Source: Bradyrhizobium sp. 190 (GTDB taxonomy: Bacteria > Pseudomonadota > Alphaproteobacteria > Rhizobiales > Xanthobacteraceae). Taken from it: a stretch of DNA of 64,000 nucleotides. Shown here piece after piece: positions 40,718 through 49,533 of the stretch; within the stretch, counting starts at the first letter, position 1; every line of letters starts with the position of its first letter. Below the pieces are notes generated by a model that worked only from the letters and a program-made list of their open reading frames with translations, was not told the DNA's origin and searched no databases. The stretch is from contig NZ_JADPJL010000012.1 in the NCBI RefSeq assembly GCF_023073415.1, positions 248,001 to 312,000 of the forward strand, read 5' to 3'. Position numbers and translations under genes: made by a program.

Positions 40718-41944
40718 CTAATTGTTTTCCGCTCCAACACTCGTTAGTTGGCCGAAGAGATGCCAACTATCCCCCTGGAAGCGCATGAGCTGCATTTGCT
40801 CGATAGGGGAATAGTCAGTCGGCGATGTCTTGAACCTGATTCCAGGCAGCGCAACACCAGAAACCATATCCAGGTTTGCTGCTTGTCGCATGACGTTTTT
40901 GCGTGTGAGGTCGTCGCCGCATTGCTTCAGGACTTGGAGCAAAGTCTCTGCGATACTGTATCCGGAGACGGTCAACGCATCGGCAGCATCTCCTTCCGGA
41001 AAGAAGTTCGACATGAAAGCGCGAAACTCGTTCATGCCTGCATCGTCTTTCCACTGAGGATCGTTCGGATCTTTCAGATAGGCAGCGCTCATTATCCCCT
41101 GAGAATTTTCCAATCCGGCTGGCTTCAGCACCGCACTGACCGAGACTGAAACGTTTGTGATAAAATGCACGGGCCTCCAACCCAGATCACCAATCTTCTT
41201 GATCGCCTGAGCTGCAAACTTGGGTGTAGCAATGTTCACGAAAACGTCGGGGTTAGACGTCTTGATCTGCACGATCTGAGGATCGATAGAAGGCTGTGAA
41301 ACATCGAAGGGGACTTCAGCAGTGACTATTTGAGACTTCGCGCTGCCAAAGACCTCGTTGAAGCCGACTAGATAGTCCTTTCCGAAATCGTCATTCTGAA
41401 ACAGAATACCTACTTTCTTGCCGGGATAATTTTTTAGAATGTAGCGCGCATAGATCCGCGCTTCGTCTCGGTAGCTGGGAAGCCAAGCCATGCTCCAGGG
41501 AAAGTTTTTTGGATCTGCCCACTTGCTGGCGCCACTACCAAAAAACAGATGCGGCACTCCACGTTGATGCATATAGCGCTGAATTGCCGAGTTGCCCGGC
41601 GTTCCTACGACGCCGGCGATTGCCAAAACCTCATCGCTTTCAACCAGCTTGCGCGCTTGTTCGACGGTTTTTGGGGGGCTGTAGGCATCATCGTAAGACA
41701 GGATCGTTACCTTCCGGCCATTTATTCCCCCCTTCTCATTCAACATCTTGAAGTACGCAACGAACGTCTTTGAGATCGCCGCATACGCGGAGGCCGGCCC
41801 ACTGTAAGGACCGATATTGCCGATCTTGATCTCGGTATCACTTGCGCCAGCATCATAGATTTTCTGAGCAAAGGCTGTAGCTGGGCTTCCTGCAAGAATT
41901 CCTGTGATTTGAAGAGTCGCCCAAAAGGCTTTCGTATGCAGCAT
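40718..41944 (-). CDS. ABC transporter substrate-binding protein, low-GC paralogue of the gene at 13491
   Basis: 408 residues from ATG 41944, with GAGGAAG upstream. Signal peptide of about 26 residues (ending ATAFAQ), then the LivK-type fold: IKIGNIGPYSGPASAY, LSYDDAYSPPKTVEQARKLVES, ASKWADPKNFPWSM and NDDFGKDYL. These motifs match the 13491-14693 protein closely, so the two are paralogues. A sampled stretch is about 47% GC, far below neighbours, which suggests recent acquisition. No permease or ATPase gene is beside it. Confidence 0.9.
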   Translation of the reverse strand: MLHTKAFWATLQITGILAGSPATAFAQKIYDAGASDTEIKIGNIGPYSGPASAYAAISKTFVAYFKMLNEKGGINGRKVTILSYDDAYSPPKTVEQARKLVESDEVLAIAGVVGTPGNSAIQRYMHQRGVPHLFFGSGASKWADPKNFPWSMAWLPSYRDEARIYARYILKNYPGKKVGILFQNDDFGKDYLVGFNEVFGSAKSQIVTAEVPFDVSQPSIDPQIVQIKTSNPDVFVNIATPKFAAQAIKKIGDLGWRPVHFITNVSVSVSAVLKPAGLENSQGIMSAAYLKDPNDPQWKDDAGMNEFRAFMSNFFPEGDAADALTVSGYSIAETLLQVLKQCGDDLTRKNVMRQAANLDMVSGVALPGIRFKTSPTDYSPIEQMQLMRFQGDSWHLFGQLTSVGAENN

Positions 41945-42262
41945 GACTTCCTCAGCGCCCTGAGCTTAACACTTTGACATGTAACTCCTCATTCTGGCCA
42001 GAACAGCGGCGTCAGGGGGGCAGTCTTTCATGAGCTAGCCGGCAGCCTTCCTGACTTAATTGTCGGAAAGTTCTCACCTCTTCTGCCCCATGTCCGGCTC
42101 CATAAGCTGACGCGGGAGTTCAAACGGCAAACGGCTACGGGTCAGTCATTAACAGACATGCCCAGTCTCGACCTTCGAGGTCCGCTTCGCCGCCAATGGC
42201 GGATACTGGCTGTCGCGGCCAGTGGATTTCATTTCAGTCGGCTCTGCGAGTCACACCCCAGC
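41945..42262. other. Gap between the low-GC patch and the gamma-glutamylcyclotransferase gene
   Basis: About 320 bases; it contains the upstream region of the solute-binding protein gene. I see no gene, RNA or clear repeat. It marks the right edge of the low-GC patch. Confidence 0.4.
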
Positions 42263-42862
42263 TCAACGGTCGCTGTTCTCTGCGGGAAGAGACGGTTGAT
42301 GTTGATCGTGCAGCATCGCCGCGAGCCGATGCAGTTGGGAATCGCGAAAACCTTCCGCCTCGATCGCCTTTACGGTAGCCACAACATAGTCGCGGTTGAC
42401 GCCGGACTGTCCGTGCCCTTGCAGCACATGACGCAACTGCTCTGCGAGCGACAGCCGCCCGGCATATTGCACATGGCCGCGGTCGACCACATAGACGAGG
42501 GCGCTGACGCGCTGGCGAGCTTCGTTTTCCAGCCACACCGATCGTTTCACCTCGCGGTAGACCGAGGTGACCTGCTCGCGCTCGCGCAAATAGGCGATGG
42601 TCGCGGCACTGTTCCTTTCCGCGACGCGGAACGCGACTCCGCGGCAGGCGCCGCCGCGGTCGAGGCCGAGCACGAGGCCCGGCTTCTCCGGCGTGCCGCG
42701 ATGGACAAAGGAATAGACGCAGAGCGCGCGGTGTTCGCCGATCAGCCGCGCCGGAACCCGTTCGATGAATTCGAACCCCGGGCGCCACATCAGGGAGCCG
42801 TAACCGAACACCCAGAGGTCGCCTGTCGAGAATTCCGTATCGTTGAGTGTCTTCGCGGACAT
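42263..42862 (-). CDS. Gamma-glutamylcyclotransferase, ChaC family
   Basis: 199 residues from ATG 42862 (MSAKTLNDTEFS). The substrate-binding motif VFGYGSLMWRPGFEF is at about residues 18-32, followed by LGLDRGGACRGVAFRV and YLREREQVTSVYREV, whose Glu is the likely catalytic acid. ChaC enzymes split glutathione to 5-oxoproline and Cys-Gly in the cytosol. The gene is divergent from the DUF2125 gene (start 42972), with 109 bases between. A longer upstream frame exists but would run into the divergent gene. Confidence 0.9.
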   Translation of the reverse strand: MSAKTLNDTEFSTGDLWVFGYGSLMWRPGFEFIERVPARLIGEHRALCVYSFVHRGTPEKPGLVLGLDRGGACRGVAFRVAERNSAATIAYLREREQVTSVYREVKRSVWLENEARQRVSALVYVVDRGHVQYAGRLSLAEQLRHVLQGHGQSGVNRDYVVATVKAIEAEGFRDSQLHRLAAMLHDQHQPSLPAENSDR

Positions 42863-42971
42863 GCCCTGCACCGCTACCAGAACGGGACCGCAAAGCGAAG
42901 TGATTTCAATGCCTTTTGTTGTGGCGAGTGAACGCTTACATTTGACAAAATCGCTAGTCAAAGGACGCCGC

Positions 42972-44159
42972 ATGCCTGACATGACCCCCGCGCCGCGCCG
43001 GCGCCCGCTGTGGCGCCTCTTCATCATGCCCGCACTGCTCGTCGTCGCCGCCGCGGCATGGAGCGCGTTCTGGTTCTATGCCGCTTCCGAGGTCGGCGTG
43101 CGCGCCGATGCGTGGGCGGTGCAGGAGGCAAAAGCCGGCCGGGTCTATGCCTGCGGCAAGCGCTCGGTGGCCGGCTTCCCGTTCCGCTTCGAAGTCCGCT
43201 GCGACGACGCCAGCGTTTCGCTGGTTTCGCAAGTGGCGGGCGCGCAGACGCCGTTCACCGCGCGGCTCGGCGAGATCATGGTGATCGCGCAGATCTACCA
43301 GCCGAAACTCCTGATCGCCGAGTTCAAGGCGCCGGCGACTCTGGCCGATCGCGGTCAGCCGCCGTCGATGAAGGTGAACTGGACCAGCGGCCGCAGCAGC
43401 GTGACCGGTCTGCCAGACGTTCCGCAGCGCGCTTCCATCGTGTTCGACAATCCCTCGATCGACCGCATCAACGGTCCTGTGCAGACGCCGCTCGCGCGCG
43501 CCGGCCATATCGAGCTGCACGGCCGCCTTGCCGATGGCTCGACCAAGGATCAGCCTGTGATCGATACGGTGCTGCAGATATCGGGCGGCAGCTTGCAGGA
43601 GGTGCACCCGGTGCTCGCGGCGCCGTTCGACGCCGATATCCAGACCAAGCTCACCGGGTTGAAGGATTTTTCGCCGAAGCCTTGGCCGGAACGGTTCAGG
43701 GAATTGCAGGCGGCGGGCGGCCGTGTCGAGATCGTGCGATCGCGGATTCAGCAGGGCGATCTGATCTCGGTTGCCGCGGGCACGTTGAGCCTCAACGCCC
43801 AGGGGCGGATCGACGGCGAATTGCAGATGACGGTGGCGGGCATCGAGAAAGTGATTCCAGCGTTGGGAATCGAAAAAATGCTGGAGGAGGGCGTGCCACA
43901 GGCAACGCTCGATCGCGTAGCCCCGGGCGTCAAGACGCAGGACCTCAACAATCTGTTCGGCGCGCTCGACAGGGCGATCCCGGGGCTCGGCAAGGTCGTC
44001 AAGCAGAACGCCAATACAGGCGTCGCCGCCGGCATCAATTCGCTCGGCAAGGAGGCGGAACTCGAAGGCAAGAAGGCCCGCGCCTTCCCGCTGCGCTTCG
44101 TCGACGGCGCGGTGTTTCTCGGACCGCTGAAAGTGGGGCAGGTGCCACCGCTGTTTTGA
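42972..44159 (+). CDS. DUF2125 domain-containing membrane-anchored protein
   Basis: 395 residues from ATG 42972. One N-terminal membrane span (residues 13-38) is followed by a large periplasmic region: YACGKRSVAGFPFRFEVRCDD is the DUF2125 start motif with two cysteines. RAGHIELHGRLADGS and DGELQMTVAGIEKVIPALGI follow, and the C-terminus is PLRFVDGAVFLGPLKVGQVPPLF. Beta-rich and likely related to AsmA-type lipid-binding or envelope-assembly folds, but function is unproven. Typical of Rhizobiales. The repeats downstream separate it from the tyrA gene. Confidence 0.9.
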   Translation: MPDMTPAPRRRPLWRLFIMPALLVVAAAAWSAFWFYAASEVGVRADAWAVQEAKAGRVYACGKRSVAGFPFRFEVRCDDASVSLVSQVAGAQTPFTARLGEIMVIAQIYQPKLLIAEFKAPATLADRGQPPSMKVNWTSGRSSVTGLPDVPQRASIVFDNPSIDRINGPVQTPLARAGHIELHGRLADGSTKDQPVIDTVLQISGGSLQEVHPVLAAPFDADIQTKLTGLKDFSPKPWPERFRELQAAGGRVEIVRSRIQQGDLISVAAGTLSLNAQGRIDGELQMTVAGIEKVIPALGIEKMLEEGVPQATLDRVAPGVKTQDLNNLFGALDRAIPGLGKVVKQNANTGVAAGINSLGKEAELEGKKARAFPLRFVDGAVFLGPLKVGQVPPLF

Positions 44160-44163
44160 GACC

Positions 44164-44243
44164 GTAGGATGGGTAGAGCGCAGCGAAACCCATCACCGCA
44201 GTTGACGGCAGCGATGGGTATCGCTTCGCTCCACCCATCCTAC
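44164..44243. repeat. Palindromic intergenic repeat, family B copy 1
   Basis: The outer arms GTAGGATGGGTAGAGCG and CGCTCCACCCATCCTAC are inverted, and the inner arms GAAACCCATC and GATGGGTATCGC nest within. It matches the unit at 59544-59624. Confidence 0.9.
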
Positions 44244-44277
44244 GGGTGCTTTCGGCATTACGCGCGAATCTCTCCAC

Positions 44278-44353
44278 GTCATTGCGAGCGAAGCGAAGCA
44301 ATCCACGCCTCCACACGGGGATAGATGGATTGCTTCGCTTCGCTCGCAATGAC
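44278..44353. repeat. Palindromic intergenic repeat, family C copy 2
   Basis: The arms GTCATTGCGAGCGAAGCGAA and the inverted CTTCGCTTCGCTCGCAATGAC match the copy at 11844. It stands 35 bases after a family B unit, so the two repeats form a tandem pair between convergent genes. Confidence 0.9.
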
Positions 44354-44393
44354 GGCCGAGAGAACGGCGCGTAAGCGACGAAGCCGTATCGCC

Positions 44394-45332
44394 TCACTCC
44401 GCCTTCTTCAACGGCGGATGCGGCCGGCCGAAATCCGGCGCCGCCGAATCCTGGCCGATCTCGACGATGCCGCGGCGGATGGCGCGGGTGCGGCTGAAAT
44501 GCTCGAACAGCGCTTCGCCGTCGTTGCGGCGGATGGCGCGGGTGAGTTTTGAGAGATCCTCGTTGAAGGTGCCGAGCATTTCCAGCACGGCTTCCTTGTT
44601 GTTCAGGAACACGTCGCGCCACATCGTCGGGTCAGACGCCGCGATGCGGGTGAAATCGCGAAAACCGCCGGCGGAGAATTTTATCACTTCAGAGGACGTC
44701 ACCTGCGCCAGCTCGTCAGCGGTGCCGACGATGGTGTAGGCGATCAGGTGCGGCAGGTGGCTGGTGATCGCCAGCACCAAATCGTGGTGATCAGGCGTCA
44801 TGGTCTCGACCTTGGCACCCATGCCGGCCCAGAACGCGCGCAGCGCTTCGATGGCCGTAAGGTCGGTCCCTTCAGGCGGCGTGAGAATGCACCAGCGGTC
44901 GATGAAAAGTTCGGCGAAACCGGAATCCGGACCGGAGTGCTCAGTGCCCGCGACAGGATGGGCCGGAACGAAATAAACGTTTGCCGGCAGATGCGGCGCC
45001 ATCTCTCGGACGATCGCGCCCTTGACGGAGCCGACGTCGGACACGATCGCGCCGGCTTTGAGGAACGGTGCGATCTCCTGCGCGACCGGCCCGCAGGCGC
45101 CGACCGGGATGCAGAGGATCACGAGGTCGGCGTCCGCAACGGCTTCCGCGTTGGTCTCCAGCACGCGGTCGACGATGCCGAGTTCGGTCACCCGCGCGCG
45201 GGTTTTCTCCGAACGCGCGGTGGTGACGATTTCGCTGGCAAGCCCCTGGGCCCGCGCGGCGCGCGCGATCGAACCGCCGATCAGGCCGAAGCCGATCAGC
45301 GCGACGCGTCGGAAAATCGGCGCCGTGTTCAC
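44394..45332 (-). CDS. tyrA: Prephenate/arogenate dehydrogenase
   Basis: 312 residues from GTG 45332. The NAD-binding motif GFGLIGGS is at residues 14-21, SDVGSVKG near residue 105, and the catalytic His region [21 protein letters not shown] near residue 125. [14 protein letters not shown] lies in the C-terminal helical domain. Makes 4-hydroxyphenylpyruvate from prephenate (or tyrosine from arogenate). The GTG overlaps the hisC stop by four bases, so the two are translationally coupled. It is the last gene of the chorismate mutase-hisC-tyrA set. Confidence 0.95.
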   Translation of the reverse strand: MNTAPIFRRVALIGFGLIGGSIARAARAQGLASEIVTTARSEKTRARVTELGIVDRVLETNAEAVADADLVILCIPVGACGPVAQEIAPFLKAGAIVSDVGSVKGAIVREMAPHLPANVYFVPAHPVAGTEHSGPDSGFAELFIDRWCILTPPEGTDLTAIEALRAFWAGMGAKVETMTPDHHDLVLAITSHLPHLIAYTIVGTADELAQVTSSEVIKFSAGGFRDFTRIAASDPTMWRDVFLNNKEAVLEMLGTFNEDLSKLTRAIRRNDGEALFEHFSRTRAIRRGIVEIGQDSAAPDFGRPHPPLKKAE

Positions 45333-46426
45333 TTGGCCGCCATGAAGTCGCGCAGGCCATCGACGACAAGGCGATTGGCCTCCTCGGTGCCGATGGTCAT
45401 GCGCAGCGAATGCGGCAGGCCGTAATTGTTCAGCGCCCGCAGCACCAGGCCGCGCCTGGTGAGGAACGCGTCTGCGTCCGCCGAAGTCTTGCCCTTCTCC
45501 TGCGGGAAGTGGATCAGCACAAAATTCGCCACGCTCGGCGTCACCTTGAGCCCGAGCTTGCCGATCTCTTCCGTCAGCCAGTTGCGCCACTGCTCGGTGA
45601 ACGCCTTCGACATCTGGACATGCGCGGTGTCCTCGATCGCGGCCACCGCCGCCAGCATCGCCGGCGTCGAGACGTTGAAGGGCCCGCGGATCCGGTTGAC
45701 GGCGTCGATGATGTTGGCGGGGCCGAACATCCAGCCGATCCGCAAGGCCGCCAGCCCGTGAATCTTGGAGAACGTATGGGTCATCACGGTGTTTTCGGTG
45801 GTCGCCACCAGCTCCAGCCCGAGTTCGTAATCGTTGCGCGACACGTAGTCGGCATAGGCGGCATCCAGCACCAGCAGCACATGCGGCGGCAGACCTGCAC
45901 GCAGCCGCTTGACCTCGTCGAACGGCACGTAGGTCCCGGTCGGGTTGTTCGGATTGGCCAGCCACACCAGCTTGGTCTTCGGCGTCACGCGCGCAAGGAT
46001 GGCGTCGACGTCGGCGGTGAAGTTGGTCTCGGGCGCGACGATGTTCCTGGCGCCGTTCGCCATGGTGGCGATCGGGTACACCAGAAAACCGTGCGCGGTG
46101 GAGATCGCCTCATCCCCATGGCTGAGATAGGTGTGCGCCAGGAGATTGAGGATTTCGTCCGAGCCGGCGCCGCAGATGATGCGGTTGGGATCGAGCCCAT
46201 AAGCGCGGCCGATCGCCTCGCGCAGCACCCGTGACGTGCCTTCCGGATAGTCCTCCAGATGCGCCGCCGCCTGCTTGTAGACTTCCATCGCTTTCGGCGA
46301 CGGCCCGAACGGGGTCTCGTTGGCGGACAGCTTGAACACCTTGCGGCCCGGCTCCGGCACCGGCGTCTTGCCGGGCGTGTAGGGCGCAATATCGAGAATG
46401 CCGGGATTCGGCACGGGGCGGTTCAT
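45329..46426 (-). CDS. hisC: Histidinol-phosphate aminotransferase / aromatic aminotransferase
   Basis: 365 residues from ATG 46426, which has GGAG eight bases upstream. PLP lysine Lys221 ([16 protein letters not shown]). Other marks are [15 protein letters not shown] at residue 32, SDEILNLL after the PLP-phosphate-contact region, and LANPNNPTG near residue 157. The enzyme transaminates histidinol phosphate, and many such enzymes also act on aromatic substrates. Here it sits between chorismate mutase and tyrA, so it probably makes tyrosine or phenylalanine from the keto acid. A fixed histidine-only role is less likely in this operon. Confidence 0.93.
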   Translation of the reverse strand: MNRPVPNPGILDIAPYTPGKTPVPEPGRKVFKLSANETPFGPSPKAMEVYKQAAAHLEDYPEGTSRVLREAIGRAYGLDPNRIICGAGSDEILNLLAHTYLSHGDEAISTAHGFLVYPIATMANGARNIVAPETNFTADVDAILARVTPKTKLVWLANPNNPTGTYVPFDEVKRLRAGLPPHVLLVLDAAYADYVSRNDYELGLELVATTENTVMTHTFSKIHGLAALRIGWMFGPANIIDAVNRIRGPFNVSTPAMLAAVAAIEDTAHVQMSKAFTEQWRNWLTEEIGKLGLKVTPSVANFVLIHFPQEKGKTSADADAFLTRRGLVLRALNNYGLPHSLRMTIGTEEANRLVVDGLRDFMAAK

Positions 46427-46468
46427 CTTCTGGCTCCGGATATTCAAGGCGGCTTAGGACTTGGCGGC

Positions 46469-47317
46469 TTAAGACTTGGCTGCCCCGTTAGGGGGCACCG
46501 TATAGCGCGTTGCGTGGCTGCCGACGAGGGCCGAGGAGCGCACCGAGGCGCCGGCCTGGATCAGGGCCGCCTTGATCTTCTCGAAGCCGGTGCCGGCATC
46601 CGACACCAAGAGCGCCGCGCCGTCGAAGGCGGTATCGGGCACGGCGACGATTTCGGCAAGCGGCGCCAGCGCGCGGGCGGTATCGGCATTCCAGCCGGCG
46701 ACGCGCACGCTCCACATCTGGACTTCCGTCACCATGGCATCGTCGGCGACCCGCGAGATCACGAACACCGGGAGCGCTGCCGGATGATCGGCGCGTTCGA
46801 GAAACGGCAGCCGGGCGATGATTTTTGGCGCGCCGTCCGTCTCGAGCAAATTCCACCACGGCGTGCGGCTCGAAATCGCCGAGACCAGCGCGAGATCGCC
46901 CTTCGATTTCGCCGCCGCTTCCACCGCGGCCTGCGCGCTGAAATGGCCCACATAAGGCACGACAAAGCCGAAGTGAAAGCGCGCCGAATCCCGCATCGCG
47001 GGTTCGCCGACCGAGACGTCCGCATGCACCGCGAACGGCGCCTGGACATAAGTGAAGGTCGAGATGATGACGCGCCAGATGCTCTCGATGGTGTCGAGCG
47101 GCAGGATGCCGCGATGGCGCTGCACCAGTTGCCGCATCATGCTGGCCTCCCGCGCCGGGCGGAACGCGGAGCCGACTTCCTGGGTCTGCTTCACCTGGAT
47201 CAGCCGGTCGATGATGTCGCCGCGCGCCATCAAGAGGCGATGGACCTGCTCGTCGATCGCATCGATCTCCTTGCGCAATTCCTGCAGTGAGGGCGGGGCG
47301 GGGGGGGCCTTGGACAT
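46469..47317 (-). CDS. Chorismate mutase with C-terminal prephenate-dehydratase-like domain
   Basis: 282 residues from ATG 47317 (MSKAPPAPP). Residues 8-95 are an AroQ-type chorismate mutase: LQELRKEIDAIDEQVHRLLMARGDIIDRLIQVK, then LDTIESIWRVIISTFTYVQ. The C-terminal 170 residues resemble a periplasmic-binding or prephenate dehydratase fold (YVGHFSAQAAVEAAAKSKGDLALV), but the essential TRF motif of dehydratases is not seen. It is divergent from metX. It is the first gene of the operon; hisC follows after 42 bases. Confidence 0.9.
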   Translation of the reverse strand: MSKAPPAPPSLQELRKEIDAIDEQVHRLLMARGDIIDRLIQVKQTQEVGSAFRPAREASMMRQLVQRHRGILPLDTIESIWRVIISTFTYVQAPFAVHADVSVGEPAMRDSARFHFGFVVPYVGHFSAQAAVEAAAKSKGDLALVSAISSRTPWWNLLETDGAPKIIARLPFLERADHPAALPVFVISRVADDAMVTEVQMWSVRVAGWNADTARALAPLAEIVAVPDTAFDGAALLVSDAGTGFEKIKAALIQAGASVRSSALVGSHATRYTVPPNGAAKS

Positions 47318-47462
47318 CGTGAAAACCTTGGTGCCGGAACAGCCCGATGCGCCCGGCAGACAGTCGCATTGATTAGGAAAGACGGGCGCCGAAAGCAAAG
47401 AGAAACGTCACGGGGGAGCCCTGCACGATCCGGTTAACCATGGTGTCCGGCCCCCGCCTGCC

Positions 47463-47491
47463 TTGACGAAATGCTTAGGCCGGACTAGCTT
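47463..47491 (+). promoter_or_regulatory. Candidate promoter of metX-metW
   Basis: TTGACG (47463-47468) and TAGCTT (47486-47491) are 17 bases apart, and a start point about 7 bases downstream would place the first base just at the SAM-II aptamer. Good -35 and weaker -10, consistent with alphaproteobacterial promoters. Confidence 0.55.
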
Positions 47492-47499
47492 TGTTCCAT

Positions 47500-47553
47500 T
47501 CCGTGGTCATTTGAGCCGGCCGGCTTGCAGCCACGTTAAACAACTCGCTAAAC
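47500..47553 (+). ncRNA. SAM-II riboswitch aptamer
   Basis: Covers CCGTGGTCATTTGAGCCGGC, CGGCTTGCAGCCACG and TTAAACAACTCGCTAAA. This is the conserved SAM-II (metA-motif) sequence with its P1 stem (CGTGG at 47502 with CCACG at 47531) and the 3' GCTAAA that forms the pseudoknot. It senses S-adenosylmethionine and represses methionine synthesis genes in alphaproteobacteria. It lies 104 bases before metX, the expected target. Confidence 0.93.
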
Positions 47554-47554
47554 A

Positions 47555-47607
47555 GGCCGGGGACAGAGTTGATCCCGGCCGAACCTTTCGTTCAGGCCGG
47601 GTTTTTT
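47555..47607 (+). terminator. Intrinsic terminator with overlapping antiterminator, metX leader
   Basis: The terminator stem CCCGGCC (47574-47580) with GGCCGGG (47595-47601), extended inward by GAAC/GTTC, is followed by six T. The segment GGCCGGG at 47555-47561 can instead pair with CCCGGCC at 47574-47580, so terminator and antiterminator are mutually exclusive. SAM binding just upstream is expected to favour termination. Confidence 0.85.
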
Positions 47608-47656
47608 ATGGCCTGATTCTGTCCGTAGAGCCTCCGCGAGGAGGAAGGTCGCCACG

Positions 47657-48859
47657 ATGACAAACGTGCATCCGATACCGAGCCCCTCGATCCTCAACGA
47701 GGATCGCGCCCATGAGGCCGACCATCCGACGTCGCTGGTGGCGAAGTTCGGGATGGATCAGCCGCTGAAGCTCGATTGCGGCATTGATCTCGCGCCGTTC
47801 CAGATCGCCTATCAGACCTATGGCGAACTGAACGCCGACCGCTCCAACGCCATTCTGATCTGCCATGCGCTGACCCTCGATCAGCATGTCGCCAATGTGC
47901 ATCCTCTGACCGGCAAGGCCGGCTGGTGGGAAATCATGGTCGGTCCCGGCCGTCCGCTCGATACCGACAGATACTTCATCATCTGTGCGAATGTGATCGG
48001 CGGCTGCATGGGATCGACCGGCCCGGCGTCGACCAATCCGGCCACCGGAAAGCCCTGGGGGCTGGATTTTCCTGTCATCACCATCCCCGACATGGTCCGC
48101 GCGCAGGCCATGCTGCTCGATCGGCTGGGCATCGAAACGTTGTTGTGCGTGACCGGCGGATCGATGGGCGGCATGCAGGTGCTGCAATGGACCGCCGCCT
48201 ATCCGGAGCGCGTGTTTTCGGCGCTGCCGGTCGCCTGCTCGACACGCCATTCGGCGCAAAACATTGCGTTTCACGAACTCGGCCGACAGGCTGTCATGGC
48301 CGATCCGGACTGGCATCATGGGCGCTATTTCGAACGCAGCACCCATCCGCATCGTGGATTGGCCGTGGCGCGGATGGCCGGGCACATCACCTATCTCTCC
48401 GACGCCGCGCTGCATCGCAAGTTCGGACGACGGATGCAGGATCGCGAGTTGCCGACCTTCTCGTTCGATGCGGATTTCCAGGTCGAAAGCTATCTACGCT
48501 ATCAAGGCTCGTCCTTTGTCGAGCGTTTTGATGCCAACAGCTATCTCTATCTGACGCGCGCGATGGACTATTTCGATATCGCCGCCGACCACAGCGGCGT
48601 GCTGGCACAGGCGTTTCGCGGCATCAAGACCCGCTTCTGCGTGGTGTCGTTCACCTCGGACTGGCTGTTCCCGACCTCGGAATCGCGGGCGCTGGTGCAT
48701 GCGCTGAACGCCTCGAGCGCGCGGGTGTCGTTCGCCGAGATCGAAACCGATCGTGGCCACGACGCCTTCCTGCTCGATGTGCCGGAGTTTTTTGACATTG
48801 CCCGCGCCTTCCTGGAATCAGCCGGCAAGGCGCGTGGTCTCGGTAGTACAGGTAGCTGA
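47657..48859 (+). CDS. metX: Homoserine O-acetyltransferase (or O-succinyltransferase)
   Basis: This 400-residue alpha/beta-hydrolase acyltransferase has the nucleophile elbow GGSMGG with Ser169. The catalytic Asp is in FTSDWLFP and the His in RGHDAFLLD near the C-terminus. [17 protein letters not shown] and [19 protein letters not shown] are family marks. It transfers an acyl group to homoserine, committing it to methionine synthesis. ATG 47657 follows GAGGAAGG. It is under the SAM-II riboswitch and is coupled to metW, one base apart. Confidence 0.96.
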   Translation: MTNVHPIPSPSILNEDRAHEADHPTSLVAKFGMDQPLKLDCGIDLAPFQIAYQTYGELNADRSNAILICHALTLDQHVANVHPLTGKAGWWEIMVGPGRPLDTDRYFIICANVIGGCMGSTGPASTNPATGKPWGLDFPVITIPDMVRAQAMLLDRLGIETLLCVTGGSMGGMQVLQWTAAYPERVFSALPVACSTRHSAQNIAFHELGRQAVMADPDWHHGRYFERSTHPHRGLAVARMAGHITYLSDAALHRKFGRRMQDRELPTFSFDADFQVESYLRYQGSSFVERFDANSYLYLTRAMDYFDIAADHSGVLAQAFRGIKTRFCVVSFTSDWLFPTSESRALVHALNASSARVSFAEIETDRGHDAFLLDVPEFFDIARAFLESAGKARGLGSTGS

Positions 48860-48860
48860 C

Positions 48861-49529
48861 ATGGCGCTTCAGGAACAGGCGTTGCCGCTCGGCGGCATAG
48901 CTCCGGACCGCACGGGCAAGTATCGCACCGATCACCTGCTGGTCGCCGACATGATCGGACGCGGCTCAAAAGTGCTCGATGTCGGCTGCGGCGACGGCGA
49001 GTTGCTGCAACTCCTGGAGAGCCGCGGCATCGACGGCCGCGGCATTGAGCTGTCGCGCGAGGGTGTCAACCACTGCGTCGCCAAGGGGCTCGCGGTGGTG
49101 CAGGGCGATGCCGACACCGACCTCGTCAATTATCCGGATGACGCTTTCGACTACGTGATCCTGTCGCAGACGCTGCAGGCGACGCGGCAGCCGAAGGTCG
49201 TGCTGGAGAACCTGCTGCGGATCGGCCGGCGCGCCATCGTCTCGTTTCCGAACTTCGGCTTCTGGAAGATGCGGCTGCAGCTCCTCGTCGGCGGCCACAT
49301 GCCGCGCACCGAGAATTTGCCGGCGACCTGGTACGACACGGCCAACATCCACTTCTGCACCATCAAGGATTTCGTCGAACTGTGCGACGCGATCAACGTC
49401 AAGATGGAGCGCGCGGTGGCGCTCGATCTCTACGGCCGCCCGGTGCCGCTGAACCTGCCCTGGTGGGTCTGGAACATGTTCGGCGAGCAGGGAGTGTTTT
49501 TGCTGAGCCGGGGCGGGGCGGGGAAGTGA
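48861..49529 (+). CDS. metW: Methionine biosynthesis protein MetW
   Basis: 222 residues from ATG 48861. SAM-dependent methyltransferase-like fold with motif I VLDVGCGDGELL near residue 40, then IDGRGIELSREGVNHCVAKGL and FDYVILSQTLQATRQP. MetW works with MetX in alphaproteobacteria and many proteobacteria, and activates MetX for homoserine acylation. The start follows the metX stop by one base, with GGTAGCTGAC upstream. Shares the riboswitch-controlled transcript. Confidence 0.95.
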   Translation: MALQEQALPLGGIAPDRTGKYRTDHLLVADMIGRGSKVLDVGCGDGELLQLLESRGIDGRGIELSREGVNHCVAKGLAVVQGDADTDLVNYPDDAFDYVILSQTLQATRQPKVVLENLLRIGRRAIVSFPNFGFWKMRLQLLVGGHMPRTENLPATWYDTANIHFCTIKDFVELCDAINVKMERAVALDLYGRPVPLNLPWWVWNMFGEQGVFLLSRGGAGK

Positions 49530-49533
49530 CAGC

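Noticed and set aside
43010..44167. A 385-codon alternative frame over the DUF2125 gene
   Set aside because: It is a shifted frame rich in Arg and Gly without a signal or domain; the DUF2125 frame has both.
45333..45965. Upstream extension of the tyrA frame beyond GTG 45332
   Set aside because: This part lies inside hisC on the same strand in another frame, and TyrA family alignment begins at the GTG with a 4-base overlap.
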